Source of the DNA: Bacillota bacterium
GTDB taxonomy: Bacteria; Bacillota; Negativicutes; DSM-13327
NCBI GenBank assembly: GCA_017889585.1
Contig: JAGFZX010000001.1
Location: 115,519 to 179,518, forward strand
DNA: 64,000 bases
Direction: 5' to 3'
Positions 27,940 to 37,506 of this stretch are shown here, piece after piece; the stretch's first letter is position 1, and every line of letters starts with the position of its first letter. The notes below the pieces were generated by a model. The model had not been told where the DNA came from. It did not search any database and saw only the letters and a list, made by a program, of their open reading frames with translations. A program made the position numbers and the translations under genes.

Positions 27940-29280
27940 TTATACCGCAGTGTCCTCAGGCTTAGCCGTTGCTGCCGTACCACCTAATTCTAATCGTTTT
28001 ACATCACCAACAATAAACAAATATGACATTGCACCCACAAGCCCGACTACCCCTACATAAATCAGCGCCCCGTCAAAAGAACCAGTAGCCTTCAAAATAT
28101 AGCCGATTGCGATTGGAGTTACAATACTAGCTATGTTACCACAAAAATTAAAGATTCCACCACTTACCCCCATCACCTCTTTAGGTGATGTATCGCCAAC
28201 AATGCACCAGCCTAAATTTCCGATACCTTTCGCGAAAAAGGCTAGCGACATAACTGCAATAACAATTATTTCAGAAGACACATAATTGGCCATAACGATA
28301 CTACTTGTAAAGAGCAATCCTGAAATAATAGGTGTTTTACGAGCAATAGTCAGACTATGACCCCGTTTCAGCAACCAGTCCGACCAAATTCCACCCAACA
28401 TACCTCCAAAACAACCCGCAATCGCAGGAATCGCTGCGACAAGCCCAACTTTCAAAATGGACATACCTTTTGCTTCAATAAGATAGGTTGGAAACCAAGT
28501 TAAGAAAAACCACGTAATAGTAGTAAGACAAAACTGTCCAATATATATACCGACCATCATTCGATTCGAAATAAGAGTTCTCACATCAGACCATTTTATT
28601 TCACTTTTAGTATCACCAAGATTAGCGAGTCCCCCCCCGGCTTGAATATAATCAAGTTCGGCCTGGTTTACGCCTTTATGATTTTTAGGCTCCCGAACAT
28701 ACTTCAACCAGTAAAAGCCTAATATGATTCCAACCCCACCAGTCCAGAAGAAAATATAATGCCAACTCCACGAATGTACTGTCCACGTCATTAGCGGCGT
28801 GAATACCGCTAATGCAAAGTATTGTGCAGATTGAAATACGGATGTTGCCAGACCACGCTCATTAGTCGGAAACCACATCACAGTAAGGCGACTATTTGCT
28901 GGAAATGCTGGTGATTCTGCTATCCCCATCAAGAATCGTAATCCGAAAAGCATAGCAAAGGCGGATGCAAAATAACCTACAAATCCCTGCATAAATGTAA
29001 ACACCGACCATAATAACAGACCCGCCCCATAAACCACACGTGCACCGTATCTATCCAAAACCCACCCGCCAGGAATTTGCATGCCAGTATATGCCCAACC
29101 AAAGGCAGAAAAAGCCATTCCCATAGTTACCGCATCAAAGCCAAGTTCTTTCCTCATGCTCGGCGCAGCAATGGACAGAGTCGCACGATCAACGTAGTTG
29201 AAGGTAGTAACAATAAATATCATTGCTAGTATGAAATATCGAACATTGGTTTTTTTTGTATTTACTTGCTTGTTATCCAT
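27940..29280 (-). CDS. MFS aldarate (glucarate/galactarate) transporter
   Basis: 446-residue major facilitator permease of the anion:cation symporter family (GudP/GarP type): N-terminal TFNYVDRATLSIAAPS, loop-2 GGWVLDRYGARVVY, twelve predicted membrane segments. First gene after the sigma-54 promoter, so uptake and catabolism are induced together. A start at 29280 is supported by AGGAG. Between its stop and the LarA-like gene are ~200 bp of non-repetitive sequence without a convincing gene. Confidence 0.85.
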   Translation of the reverse strand: MDNKQVNTKKTNVRYFILAMIFIVTTFNYVDRATLSIAAPSMRKELGFDAVTMGMAFSAFGWAYTGMQIPGGWVLDRYGARVVYGAGLLLWSVFTFMQGFVGYFASAFAMLFGLRFLMGIAESPAFPANSRLTVMWFPTNERGLATSVFQSAQYFALAVFTPLMTWTVHSWSWHYIFFWTGGVGIILGFYWLKYVREPKNHKGVNQAELDYIQAGGGLANLGDTKSEIKWSDVRTLISNRMMVGIYIGQFCLTTITWFFLTWFPTYLIEAKGMSILKVGLVAAIPAIAGCFGGMLGGIWSDWLLKRGHSLTIARKTPIISGLLFTSSIVMANYVSSEIIVIAVMSLAFFAKGIGNLGWCIVGDTSPKEVMGVSGGIFNFCGNIASIVTPIAIGYILKATGSFDGALIYVGVVGLVGAMSYLFIVGDVKRLELGGTAATAKPEDTAV

Positions 29281-29471
29281 TCAAAAATTCTCCTTTTCAT
29301 CTGTTTTTTTCTTAACTTCCTCAACTAAGCTACTTAGCTATACATGTCCTAATGTAGCAAAATAAATTCTGCCCTTTTTTCTCAGCTCCTTCATTTTAAA
29401 AGCTAGTTTTTTAGCGTTAACCCTATGGTTATTGCTTACCCTAATAATGGCTCGCTATTACAATCTTTCTA

Positions 29472-29489
29472 TTGCAAGAACCATGCCAA
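29472..29489 (-). promoter_or_regulatory. sigma-54 (-24/-12) promoter
   Basis: Minus strand reads TTGGCATGGTTCTTGCA: GG and GC elements with exactly ten bases between, matching TGGCAY-N5-TTGC. Transcription would start near 29459 and run into the MFS transporter gene. The divergent gene encodes a sigma-54 activator, which strengthens the call. Confidence 0.85.
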
Positions 29490-29540
29490 TTATCAGAATG
29501 TTGAATTCTCTAGCTTTAGCTTCTCATTTGCTAAAACAAC

Positions 29541-29567
29541 TGTAGCAGCATCTACAACAAACGTTGT
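29541..29567. promoter_or_regulatory. candidate upstream activator sites
   Basis: Two small inverted repeats, TGTAGCAGCATCTACA and ACAACAAACGTTGT, lie 50-95 bp upstream of the sigma-54 promoter, where enhancer sites for the PrpR-like activator would be expected. Inference from position and symmetry only. Confidence 0.4.
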
Positions 29568-29721
29568 CCAAAGTGCTACATATGTTGTTGCAAACTCATC
29601 CCTCAAGCATGTATAATAAACACGTATATGATTACTTTTATATAATCACATGAAAACTTTCAAAATGAATGTTATCGATTAACAAGAGCATCTATCCATT
29701 CATTAGGAGGATTGATCATAA

Positions 29722-31635
29722 TTGCCAAAAATAGCCTTTATTGCTCCTGATAAGCAATTATTTTTGCAGGGCAAGAAAATTATCCATGAGCTTGGTTTAA
29801 ATCATAAATTTGACCTCTATTTAGCAAGGCTGAATAGAGGAATCCGTCTTGCTAAAAAACTGCAAAATGAAGATGTTGATGTTATTGTTTGCAGAGGCGG
29901 TACTGCTAAATTAATTATTGAATCTCAAGTTAATATTCCTGTCGTTGAAATCCCTATTACTGGACAAGACCTAGCCCAAGTTTTTCACGAATCCAAAAAA
30001 ATAACAGGTTTACCTAATCCCAAAGTTGCCATACTCGCCTATAGCAATATGGTCAATGACATTGAGGTGCTATCAAATATTTTGGATATTCAATTGACTA
30101 TCTATCCTCTTACGACGGTCGAGGATATCCCCGCAAAAATCGCGGTCGTAGCAGCGACAGATGCCAATATCGTGGTAGGTGGTATAAAAACCATACTGTT
30201 GGCTGCAAAACAAGGATTAAGGAATCATCTTATACGTTCTGGAGATTTCTCCATTCGCGGGGCGCTTCTGGAGGCTCAAAAAATTGCGTTGGGCCGAAAA
30301 ATTGAAAAGGAAAAAGCCCAAGAATTTAAAGCGTTAGTGGACTATTCATCAGAAGGCATCATTAGCATCAATCACGAGAGAATCATCAAAGTTTTTAATC
30401 CAACTGCCGAACGCCTGTTAAACCGATCTGCCAAAGAACTACTTGGGCAAAAAATAGACTCCGCACTCACCTTTATCAATGTTGAAACTTGTTTACTAAC
30501 AGGTCAGCAATCTATCGGACAAGTGGTTCAACTTGGTGCTATCTGGGTCACTTTTAACATTGCGCCTATCATTGTTGACCAAGTAATCATTGGTGCAATT
30601 ATTACCTTCCAGGATGTCACACGCATTCAAGAAATGGAGGTTCGAATCCGCAATGAAGTCATTGCTAGAAAATTCGTTGCGAAATATCACTTTACTGATA
30701 TTCTAGGAGTTTCTGATCAGATTATTGAGACCAAGAGAATTGCCAAAGAAATATCCGCAATTGACGCCACTGTATTAATTTCAGGTGAATCAGGAACCGG
30801 TAAAGAATTATTCGCCCAAAGTATCCATAACGAAAGCCGCAGAAAAAATGGTCCCTTTGTGGCAGTCAATTGTGCAGCCTTACCGCAAAATTTGCTTGAA
30901 AGCGAACTCTTCGGCTATGTGGAAGGAGCATTCACAGGAGCAAATAGAAAAGGGAAACCTGGCCTATTTGAAATGGCTCATCGGGGCACGATTTTTCTTG
31001 ATGAAATTTCCGAAATGGATAAATATGGTCAAAGTCGTTTACTCAGAGTATTGCAGGAAAAACAAATCATGCGCCTCGGAGATGATAAATATATACCTGT
31101 TGATATCAGAATCATTGCCGCTACGAATAAAAACTTAATAGAACTTATTAAAGAAGGACATTTTAGGCAAGATCTTTTTTATAGACTTAAGGTATTGACA
31201 ATGACTTTGCCACCATTACGTAATAGAAATAACGACGTAAAACATCTAGCACATCATTTCTTAGAATATTATAAAAGACGGCATCTAAAGCAGCTCGAAA
31301 TTACCCAGGCAGCCTATGACTATCTGTCTGACTATTTCTGGCCGGGTAATGTGAGAGAATTAAAGTTTTTCATTGAAAGATTGGTGGTGATTGCCAATGA
31401 AAAACTTATTACCCCAGATGTCCTCAGAAAATATTGGCAAGATAGAGAATGTGAGCCCACAGTAATTAATAGTACAAACGACCTCTCTCTGCTATCAGAA
31501 GAAACGAGAATTGTTTCTGCATTAGCACAATGTAATTCAAATATTACCCATGCCGCTAAAGTACTGGGCATGGATCGCAGCACACTCTACCGAAAATTAA
31601 AAACCTACAAGATTGAGGTCACGAAGGCTTATTAA
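29722..31635 (+). CDS. PrpR-like sigma-54-dependent activator
   Basis: 637-residue enhancer-binding protein. PrpR N-terminal sensor domain at about 5-185 (DVIVCRGGTAKLI), PAS domain at about 205-310, AAA+ sigma-54 interaction domain at about 325-560 with Walker A GESGTGKE, GAFTGA loop and Walker B GTIFLDE, Fis-type helix-turn-helix at the C-terminus (NITHAAKVLGMDRSTLYRKL). TTG start, 11 nt after AGGAGG. Divergent from the aldarate operon with its sigma-54 promoter, it is its probable activator. The sensor domain probably binds a small metabolite such as a sugar acid; the ligand is unknown. Confidence 0.92.
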   Translation: MPKIAFIAPDKQLFLQGKKIIHELGLNHKFDLYLARLNRGIRLAKKLQNEDVDVIVCRGGTAKLIIESQVNIPVVEIPITGQDLAQVFHESKKITGLPNPKVAILAYSNMVNDIEVLSNILDIQLTIYPLTTVEDIPAKIAVVAATDANIVVGGIKTILLAAKQGLRNHLIRSGDFSIRGALLEAQKIALGRKIEKEKAQEFKALVDYSSEGIISINHERIIKVFNPTAERLLNRSAKELLGQKIDSALTFINVETCLLTGQQSIGQVVQLGAIWVTFNIAPIIVDQVIIGAIITFQDVTRIQEMEVRIRNEVIARKFVAKYHFTDILGVSDQIIETKRIAKEISAIDATVLISGESGTGKELFAQSIHNESRRKNGPFVAVNCAALPQNLLESELFGYVEGAFTGANRKGKPGLFEMAHRGTIFLDEISEMDKYGQSRLLRVLQEKQIMRLGDDKYIPVDIRIIAATNKNLIELIKEGHFRQDLFYRLKVLTMTLPPLRNRNNDVKHLAHHFLEYYKRRHLKQLEITQAAYDYLSDYFWPGNVRELKFFIERLVVIANEKLITPDVLRKYWQDRECEPTVINSTNDLSLLSEETRIVSALAQCNSNITHAAKVLGMDRSTLYRKLKTYKIEVTKAY

Positions 31636-31641
31636 AACGTA

Positions 31642-31679
31642 AGAAGGCCCACAACTTACTCAGTAAGTGTGGGCCTTCT
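31642..31679. terminator. bidirectional intrinsic terminator
   Basis: Stem AGAAGGCCCACA(A)CTTACT / AGTAAGTGTGGGCCTTCT between the activator stop and the convergent oxidoreductase stop. Confidence 0.85.
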
Positions 31680-31695
31680 CTTTGCATTAAAGGTA

Positions 31696-34600
31696 TTATT
31701 CTTTTGTGGCGGCTGCCTCCTGATTGACTGCACCATAGTTGCTAGCCAATCTTTTGTAGCTCTCTAATCTGTCTTTTGCATCTTGTTCAGTCTTTGCAAA
31801 CAAGATTTCAGCCATATCAGGGAATTGCTTTTTCAATGATGAGTAGCGCACTTCACCCATCAAAAACTCCTGGAAGTTCATGGTTGGCGCCTTGGAATCT
31901 AGAGTGAATGGATTTTTACCAACTTCTTTCAATTGAGGATTATAGCGATACATAGACCAATAACCACTCTCCACAGCTCGCTTGCTTTCCAAATGACTAG
32001 AACCCATGCCAACTTTTAGACCATGGTTGATACAAGGAGCATAAGCAATAATTAAGGATGGTCCTGGATAAGCCTCAGCCTCAGCAATGGCTTTGATGGT
32101 TTGATTTTTGTCGGCACCCATGGCGATTTGGGCCACATATACATAGCCATAACTCATGGCAATCATGCCAAGATCTTTTTTCTTGGTGCGTTTACCACTG
32201 GATGCAAATTTGGCAATTGCTGCTGTTGGTGTGGCTTTTGACGACTGACCACCTGTATTGGAATATACCTCAGTATCAAAGACTAAGACATTCAAATCTT
32301 CACCTGAGGCTAGCACATGATCAAGTCCTCCAAAACCAATATCATAAGCCCAACCATCACCACCAAACAACCATTGAGACCTCTTCACTAAGAAGTCTTT
32401 ATTATCATAGATTTCATTAAGTAGTGGGTCATCGCCTTTTACCTGTTCTAATACTTCAATCAACTTATCTGCCCTTTGTCGTGTACCGTCACCTTTGTCT
32501 TTATTGGCTAGCCACTCTTCACAAGCTTCTTTTAGCCCGCCCCCATTATTCAATGCTGCTACGGCAGCAATATCTATGGCTAATTTTTCTCTAATTTGTC
32601 TTACGCCACAGAGCATGCCCAAACCAAATTCAGCGTTATCTTCAAACAGGGAGTTCCCCCAAGCAGGGCCGTGTCCGCGATGATTTTTAGTATAAGCAAT
32701 CGATGGCGCACTACCTGCCCATACAGAGGAACAACCAGTCGCATTCGCCACCATCATTCGATCACCAAATAGTTGAGTCACCAATTTCGCATAAGGAGTT
32801 TCGCCACAGCCTGCACAAGCACCCGAAAACTCCAGTAAAGGTTGCTCAAATTGGCTGCCTTTGACCGTGAATGGACTCATAGGATTTGCTTTTGGTGCTG
32901 CAGTCATGGCATAATTCCACAGGTTATCCTGTTCAAGAGATCTTGCTAGCGGTTTCATTTCTAAGGCTTTTTGTTTTGATGGACAAATCTGTGCGCAGTT
33001 ACCACAGCCTGTGCAATCATAAGGGGAAACAACAATGGAAAAGTTGAGTTCCGGTTTGCCAATAGCCGCTTTTGCCACAAAACCCTCTGGAGCATTTTCC
33101 AGTTCGACCACGCTTAGTAATGCCGGCCTGATGGCAGCATGAGGGCATACATAGGAACATTGATTACATTGGATACAGTTGTCTGCTTGCCAATTTGGAA
33201 CATGAATGGCAATACCGCGTTTTTCATATGCGGAAGTACCCATCGGGAACGTGCCGTCTTCCATACCAACAAAAGCACTGACTGGCAATGTATCCCCTTC
33301 TTGCCGATTCATCGGAATCAGAATGTTTTTAATAAAATCTGGCACATTAGCAACAGGGGTGATCGCCTCATGGGCATTTGCCCAAGATGCAGGAACATTG
33401 ATTCGGGCAATAGAGTCTACCCCTTTATCAATGGCAGCATTGTTCATGCTGAGGACTTTTTCACCTTTATTGCTATAGGATTTAATAACCGCATCTTTTA
33501 AATACCGAACCGCATCTTCCACTGGAATAATATCAGCAATTTTAAAGAATGCGGATTGCATAATCATGTTAATCCTACCACCAAGGCCAATTTCCTGGGC
33601 AATACCGATCGCGTCTAAGGTATAAAAGTTAATATTTTTTTCAAAGATATAACGTTTCATGGCGGCAGGCAATTTTTCATCCAGTTCCTTTGCAGTCCAT
33701 GTACAGTTCAGCAGAAAATTGCCGCCTTGCTTTAGACCTTCCAGCACATTATATTTATGCACATAGGATTGGTTATGACAGGCAATAAAATCAGCCTTGT
33801 TAATAAGATAGGGAGATTTTATGGTTTTTTTACCGAATCTCAAATGGGAAATGGTAACCCCACCCGACTTTTTGGAGTCATAGGCAAAATAGGCTTGGGC
33901 ATACATATCAGTATGATCACCAATAATTCCAATAGCACTCTTGTTAGCCCCTACCGTTCCATCAGAACCAAGACCCCAAAACTTACACGCTTTGGTTTCT
34001 GCTGAGGTAATATCAATATCATCACCAAAAGGCAAGGAGGTATAGGTGATGTCATCAACAATCCCTACCGTAAAGTTATCCTTAGGCTGTTCTTGCTTAA
34101 GATTTTCAAAAACAGCTTGAATATGACTAGGAATTACATCTTTACCACCAACACCACAGCGGCCCCCAACAATCACCGGACTCCATTCTTTACCGTAAAA
34201 CACTGATTTTACATCAAGGTACAAAGGTTCAGCAGAAGCTCCTAGCTCTTTGGTCCGATCCAAAACAGCAATCTTTTTCACTGTGCGCGGAATGTATTTA
34301 AAGAAATGTTCAATTGAGAAAGGCCGGTATAAATGAACGGTAAGCAGTCCGACTTTTTCGCCATTTGCATTTAGATAATCCACCATCTCTTCTATGGCCT
34401 CACACACTGATCCCATAGCAACGATCATGCGATCAGCATCCTCAGCTCCATAATAGTTGAATAGATGATATTCCCGGCCTGTCAATTTTCCTATTTCAGC
34501 CATATATCCTTCGACAATTTCAGGAAGTTCTTGATAAAAACGATTAGAAACCTCTCGTTGTTGAAAGAGAATATCCGAATTCTGTACCGACCCTTTCAGT

Positions 34601-35250
34601 ACTGGATGATCTGGATTGAGAGCCTTACGGCGAAACTCAGCGAGAGCATCTCGATCTAATAAATGGGCTAATTCGTTATATTCAAGGACTTCAATCTTTT
34701 GCACTTCATGAGAAGTTCGAAATCCATCGAAAAAATTAAGGAAGGGAACTCTGCCTTTAATAGCAGATAGATGAGCCACAGCTGCCAAATCCATTACTTG
34801 CTGAACACTACTTTCCGCTAGGAGCGCAAACCCTGTCTGCCGAGTTGCCATAACATCTGAATGATCACCGAAAATACTAATTGCATTGGCACCAATCGTT
34901 CTGGCACTGACATGGAATACACCAGGTAATAGTTCCCCAGCAATCTTATACATGTTGGGAATCATGAGTAATAATCCTTGAGATGAGGTATAAGTAGTAG
35001 TCAAAGCACCTGCCTGCAATGAACCATGTACTGCGCCAGCAGCACCACCTTCTGACTGCATTTCCACAATGTGCACCGTCTGTCCGAAGATATTTTTTTT
35101 ACCTTGTGCCACCCATTCATCAGCATGTTCTGCCATATTGGACGACGGAGTAATAGGATAAATAGCTGCTACATCAGTAAAGGCATAGGAAATATGGGCT
35201 GCGGCTGTATTGCCATCCATCGTCTGCATTTTTCTCTTAGTATTTCTCAT
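31696..35250 (-). CDS. nifJ: pyruvate:ferredoxin (flavodoxin) oxidoreductase
   Basis: 1184-residue single-chain 2-oxoacid oxidoreductase, interconverting pyruvate + CoA + oxidised ferredoxin with acetyl-CoA + CO2. Domain order as in the NifJ family: pyrimidine domain I (YPITPSSNMAEHADEW), domain II, the gamma domain, two 4Fe-4S motifs (CIQCNQCSYVCP and CTGCGNCAQICP), then the TPP domain (GGDGWAYDIGFGGLDHVL) with a proximal-cluster CAGCGETPY. Full length, no frameshift. GGGAG precedes ATG. It is a single gene under a T-box leader, an unusual control for this enzyme. Some members also use 2-oxobutyrate. Confidence 0.95.
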   Translation of the reverse strand: MRNTKRKMQTMDGNTAAAHISYAFTDVAAIYPITPSSNMAEHADEWVAQGKKNIFGQTVHIVEMQSEGGAAGAVHGSLQAGALTTTYTSSQGLLLMIPNMYKIAGELLPGVFHVSARTIGANAISIFGDHSDVMATRQTGFALLAESSVQQVMDLAAVAHLSAIKGRVPFLNFFDGFRTSHEVQKIEVLEYNELAHLLDRDALAEFRRKALNPDHPVLKGSVQNSDILFQQREVSNRFYQELPEIVEGYMAEIGKLTGREYHLFNYYGAEDADRMIVAMGSVCEAIEEMVDYLNANGEKVGLLTVHLYRPFSIEHFFKYIPRTVKKIAVLDRTKELGASAEPLYLDVKSVFYGKEWSPVIVGGRCGVGGKDVIPSHIQAVFENLKQEQPKDNFTVGIVDDITYTSLPFGDDIDITSAETKACKFWGLGSDGTVGANKSAIGIIGDHTDMYAQAYFAYDSKKSGGVTISHLRFGKKTIKSPYLINKADFIACHNQSYVHKYNVLEGLKQGGNFLLNCTWTAKELDEKLPAAMKRYIFEKNINFYTLDAIGIAQEIGLGGRINMIMQSAFFKIADIIPVEDAVRYLKDAVIKSYSNKGEKVLSMNNAAIDKGVDSIARINVPASWANAHEAITPVANVPDFIKNILIPMNRQEGDTLPVSAFVGMEDGTFPMGTSAYEKRGIAIHVPNWQADNCIQCNQCSYVCPHAAIRPALLSVVELENAPEGFVAKAAIGKPELNFSIVVSPYDCTGCGNCAQICPSKQKALEMKPLARSLEQDNLWNYAMTAAPKANPMSPFTVKGSQFEQPLLEFSGACAGCGETPYAKLVTQLFGDRMMVANATGCSSVWAGSAPSIAYTKNHRGHGPAWGNSLFEDNAEFGLGMLCGVRQIREKLAIDIAAVAALNNGGGLKEACEEWLANKDKGDGTRQRADKLIEVLEQVKGDDPLLNEIYDNKDFLVKRSQWLFGGDGWAYDIGFGGLDHVLASGEDLNVLVFDTEVYSNTGGQSSKATPTAAIAKFASSGKRTKKKDLGMIAMSYGYVYVAQIAMGADKNQTIKAIAEAEAYPGPSLIIAYAPCINHGLKVGMGSSHLESKRAVESGYWSMYRYNPQLKEVGKNPFTLDSKAPTMNFQEFLMGEVRYSSLKKQFPDMAEILFAKTEQDAKDRLESYKRLASNYGAVNQEAAATKE

Positions 35251-35282
35251 GAAAATTTCTCCCTTTTTTTGCTATTTTGACT

Positions 35283-35542
35283 AAAAAAAACGCCCCTATA
35301 TAACATATATGTTATATAGGGGCGCAACATGCGCGATACCACCCTTACTTATCACTTTACATCGGTCAAGCAACCGACTCCCGGTTAACGCCCAGGTGGC
35401 GCCTCTGCCTAATCCACACAGAAATAGTCCTGTACTTTTCGGAGAAGAGTTCATGGGTGATTTAATCAGCAATTACGACCCACCGGTTCTCAGCAGACAC
35501 CGGTTCTCTGTGGCAGTCTATCCATTGCCTTTACTCCCAATC
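35283..35542 (-). ncRNA. T-box leader of the oxidoreductase gene
   Basis: Read on the minus strand. Stem I starts with TGGG-AGTA (35532-35539) and returns as ATC-ACCCA, so the specifier codon is most likely AUC (Ile) at 35459-35461. A distal stem uses ACCGGT arms. The T-box itself, AAGGGTGGTATCGCGC (about 35331-35346), carries the TGGT bulge for an ACCA tRNA end. It can pair as an antiterminator with GCGCCCC, the same bases that start the terminator hairpin CGCCCC..GGGGCG (35291-35324), followed by eight T. The architecture is textbook; specifier identity is less sure. Confidence 0.88.
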
Positions 35543-35866
35543 ATCACTTTTGTATGTTAATCTATTAAGTTTTAAGCTATCTAGAGTAAATTATTGCATT
35601 TTACTATATTTTTGTCAACATATATATTTCAGAAAAATACACATGTCCACCATACGTACAATCTCTTCTAACTAGACATGGCAATTCCTAAAAATGTAAC
35701 CAACATCAGATTAAAACCTGCCAAGGCGGCTCCGTCTTTACACTAATCCAAGCTATATTCTCTGTAAATATCATTTGCCTAGGAATTTATAATGACATCA
35801 AAAAAAATCCATAATTGATTTCAAGATTATCCCCCGATGTCCCTTAATAAAGGTTAATCAAGCCTC
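35543..35866. other. intergenic region upstream of T-box
   Basis: About 320 bp between the T-box leader and the CapK/PaaK-like gene stop. It must contain the oxidoreductase promoter; no gene or further structured element is recognised. Confidence 0.5.
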
Positions 35867-37219
35867 TTATCCATTGTTTGCATTATAGCCCCGGAGATAA
35901 AACTGCATCTTACCAGACTTAGTCGTAGGGATGATGTCACAAAATTCAAGAGATAGTTCGACCCCAGTATCCTTAAAATAGGGTTCAATTAAACTCTTGG
36001 CCTTACTACCGCTATCCTCACTATATTCATGGCCCTTTATCAGCCGAACAACCAGTTTATCTATGCTAGGTTGATACAATTGCACTTGCCGTATCTGTGC
36101 ATAGGGAATCTCACCAAAGATATGATCTATCTGAGTTGCAGGAACACTATCCCCAGAGGGTGTATGAATGATCTCAACAGTTCTTCCAACAATTTTTTGT
36201 AATACTGGCAGTTCCCGGCCACAGGAGCAGAGATTACTGTCTAGTATGCCAAGATCTTTTGTTCCATAACGTATTAAGGGGAATCCATAATTATGAAGAT
36301 CAGTTATAACAATTTCCCCTTCCATTCCTGGTGCAACAACTTCACCATCTTTTACAATTTCGACTATAAATCTTTCTGCATTAATGTGCATCTGACCATG
36401 AGGACATTCACTCGCCACCGTCCCACACTCTGATAGTCCATATTGATTATATACCCTGGCCCCAAAAGCCTCTTCTATCAGCTTTTTGCTTTTTATGGTC
36501 AGCGGTTCTGAATTTGATATAACGGCATTAGGTCTGATTTGCTTAATGTCATTCTCCTGTAAATATTCAGCAACGTGCCTTAAGCATGAAGCTAATCCTC
36601 TGACTACTTGGGGCTGTATTGTAATTATTTCATCAATATACAGCTTTAGTTTCTCATTTTTTATATACCTGCGTTTTTCCTTCTCAACCAAACAATAGCG
36701 CCATCTAGAACGTATAAAATTCACCAGTTTTCTTATAAAATTCCTCTTATCCTGTTTATTTGTGGAGAAGAACACTCTTTTAGCGAAAAAATTTGTACCT
36801 GTCCACTCATATTCTCCCCGTTTCTCTAGCGCCCGGCTATAAGTTATAGCACAATCATCAATATACACCTTTACAACTGATCCAGTAGTTCCACTGGTGG
36901 AAACCAGCCGCATTTTCTTTAGACTTTTGGTCTCATCACAAAGCTCCTGTACTTTTTCCTGCAGAAGTCTTCGGCTTAAGAGTGGAAGATCTTTAAGCAT
37001 ATCAAGAGCATTGGTTTTGATGCTGCCCTCCTTGGGCAATATACTTCTATAATAGGGTACATTGTTATATGCATAATTAAGCAAAGTCTTCAATTTTTCA
37101 TTTTGCATCTGACGAAGCTCACTGGCTGTCATCCACTGGGACTTATTGAGTTCACTATAAAACTTATAAACCTTTAACCCGGATACTAAATCAAGTATGG
37201 CCAGTTTTAATTGCACCAA
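35867..37219 (-). CDS. phenylacetate-CoA ligase/CapK-like adenylate-forming protein
   Basis: 450-residue member of the PaaK/CapK branch of adenylate-forming enzymes. Visible: STSGTTGSVVKVY, a P-loop-like Ser/Thr/Gly motif near residue 108; YGLSECG near 262; the GEIVITDLHNYGFPLIRYGTKD segment near 320-340; and a C-terminal PTTKSGKMQFYLR with the usual Lys. Proteins of this type next to glycosyltransferases are often in surface-polysaccharide loci rather than phenylacetate degradation. Start is TTG 37219 or GTG 37216, both after GAGAGG. Single gene; substrate unknown. Confidence 0.8.
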   Translation of the reverse strand: MVQLKLAILDLVSGLKVYKFYSELNKSQWMTASELRQMQNEKLKTLLNYAYNNVPYYRSILPKEGSIKTNALDMLKDLPLLSRRLLQEKVQELCDETKSLKKMRLVSTSGTTGSVVKVYIDDCAITYSRALEKRGEYEWTGTNFFAKRVFFSTNKQDKRNFIRKLVNFIRSRWRYCLVEKEKRRYIKNEKLKLYIDEIITIQPQVVRGLASCLRHVAEYLQENDIKQIRPNAVISNSEPLTIKSKKLIEEAFGARVYNQYGLSECGTVASECPHGQMHINAERFIVEIVKDGEVVAPGMEGEIVITDLHNYGFPLIRYGTKDLGILDSNLCSCGRELPVLQKIVGRTVEIIHTPSGDSVPATQIDHIFGEIPYAQIRQVQLYQPSIDKLVVRLIKGHEYSEDSGSKAKSLIEPYFKDTGVELSLEFCDIIPTTKSGKMQFYLRGYNANNG

Positions 37220-37231
37220 AAATCCTCTCCT

Positions 37232-37326
37232 CTATAAAGAAAACTTGCTTTCCGCCAAGCCTCAGCATAGGCTGAAGCCTTAGTTGCTCTTACTTGGAAT
37301 CAACAAGTATTATACTTTTTGATTCC
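37232..37326 (+). repeat. multi-hairpin repeat, copy B
   Basis: Head ATAAAGAAAACTTGCTT, stem CAGCATAGGCTG, middle TTAGTTGCTCTTACTTGG and final palindrome GGAATCA..TGATTCC enclosing AGTATTATACT. It points away from the CapK-like gene and no plus-strand gene follows it, unlike the other copies. Confidence 0.75.
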
Positions 37327-37506
37327 ATAAAAAATGTTATAATGCTTATAACTAAATGCAAAGTGGTGATCAGAACGGGTCTGGCATTTCTTGCATGGAA
37401 CTGATTATTGGCTACATACATCCAGACTATGGACGACTGACCATCCCGGCACAAAATGGATTATAAAGGAATTTGAGATATAGCCCTACTAAAAGAAAGC
37501 TTGGGT

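Larger units (their letters stand above)
29281..29721. other. divergent control region of the aldarate operon
   Basis: About 440 bp between the operon and its activator. It contains the sigma-54 promoter (29472-29489, minus strand), inverted repeats upstream of it as candidate activator sites, and a roughly 180-nt untranslated leader. Confidence 0.65.

Noticed and set aside
27641..28060. 139-codon plus-strand frame
   Set aside because: It runs antisense across the ends of two real genes and has no start signals.
37376..37396. Possible sigma-54 promoter TGGCATTTCTTGCA on the plus strand
   Set aside because: Only eight bases lie between GG and GC instead of ten, and no plus-strand gene follows.
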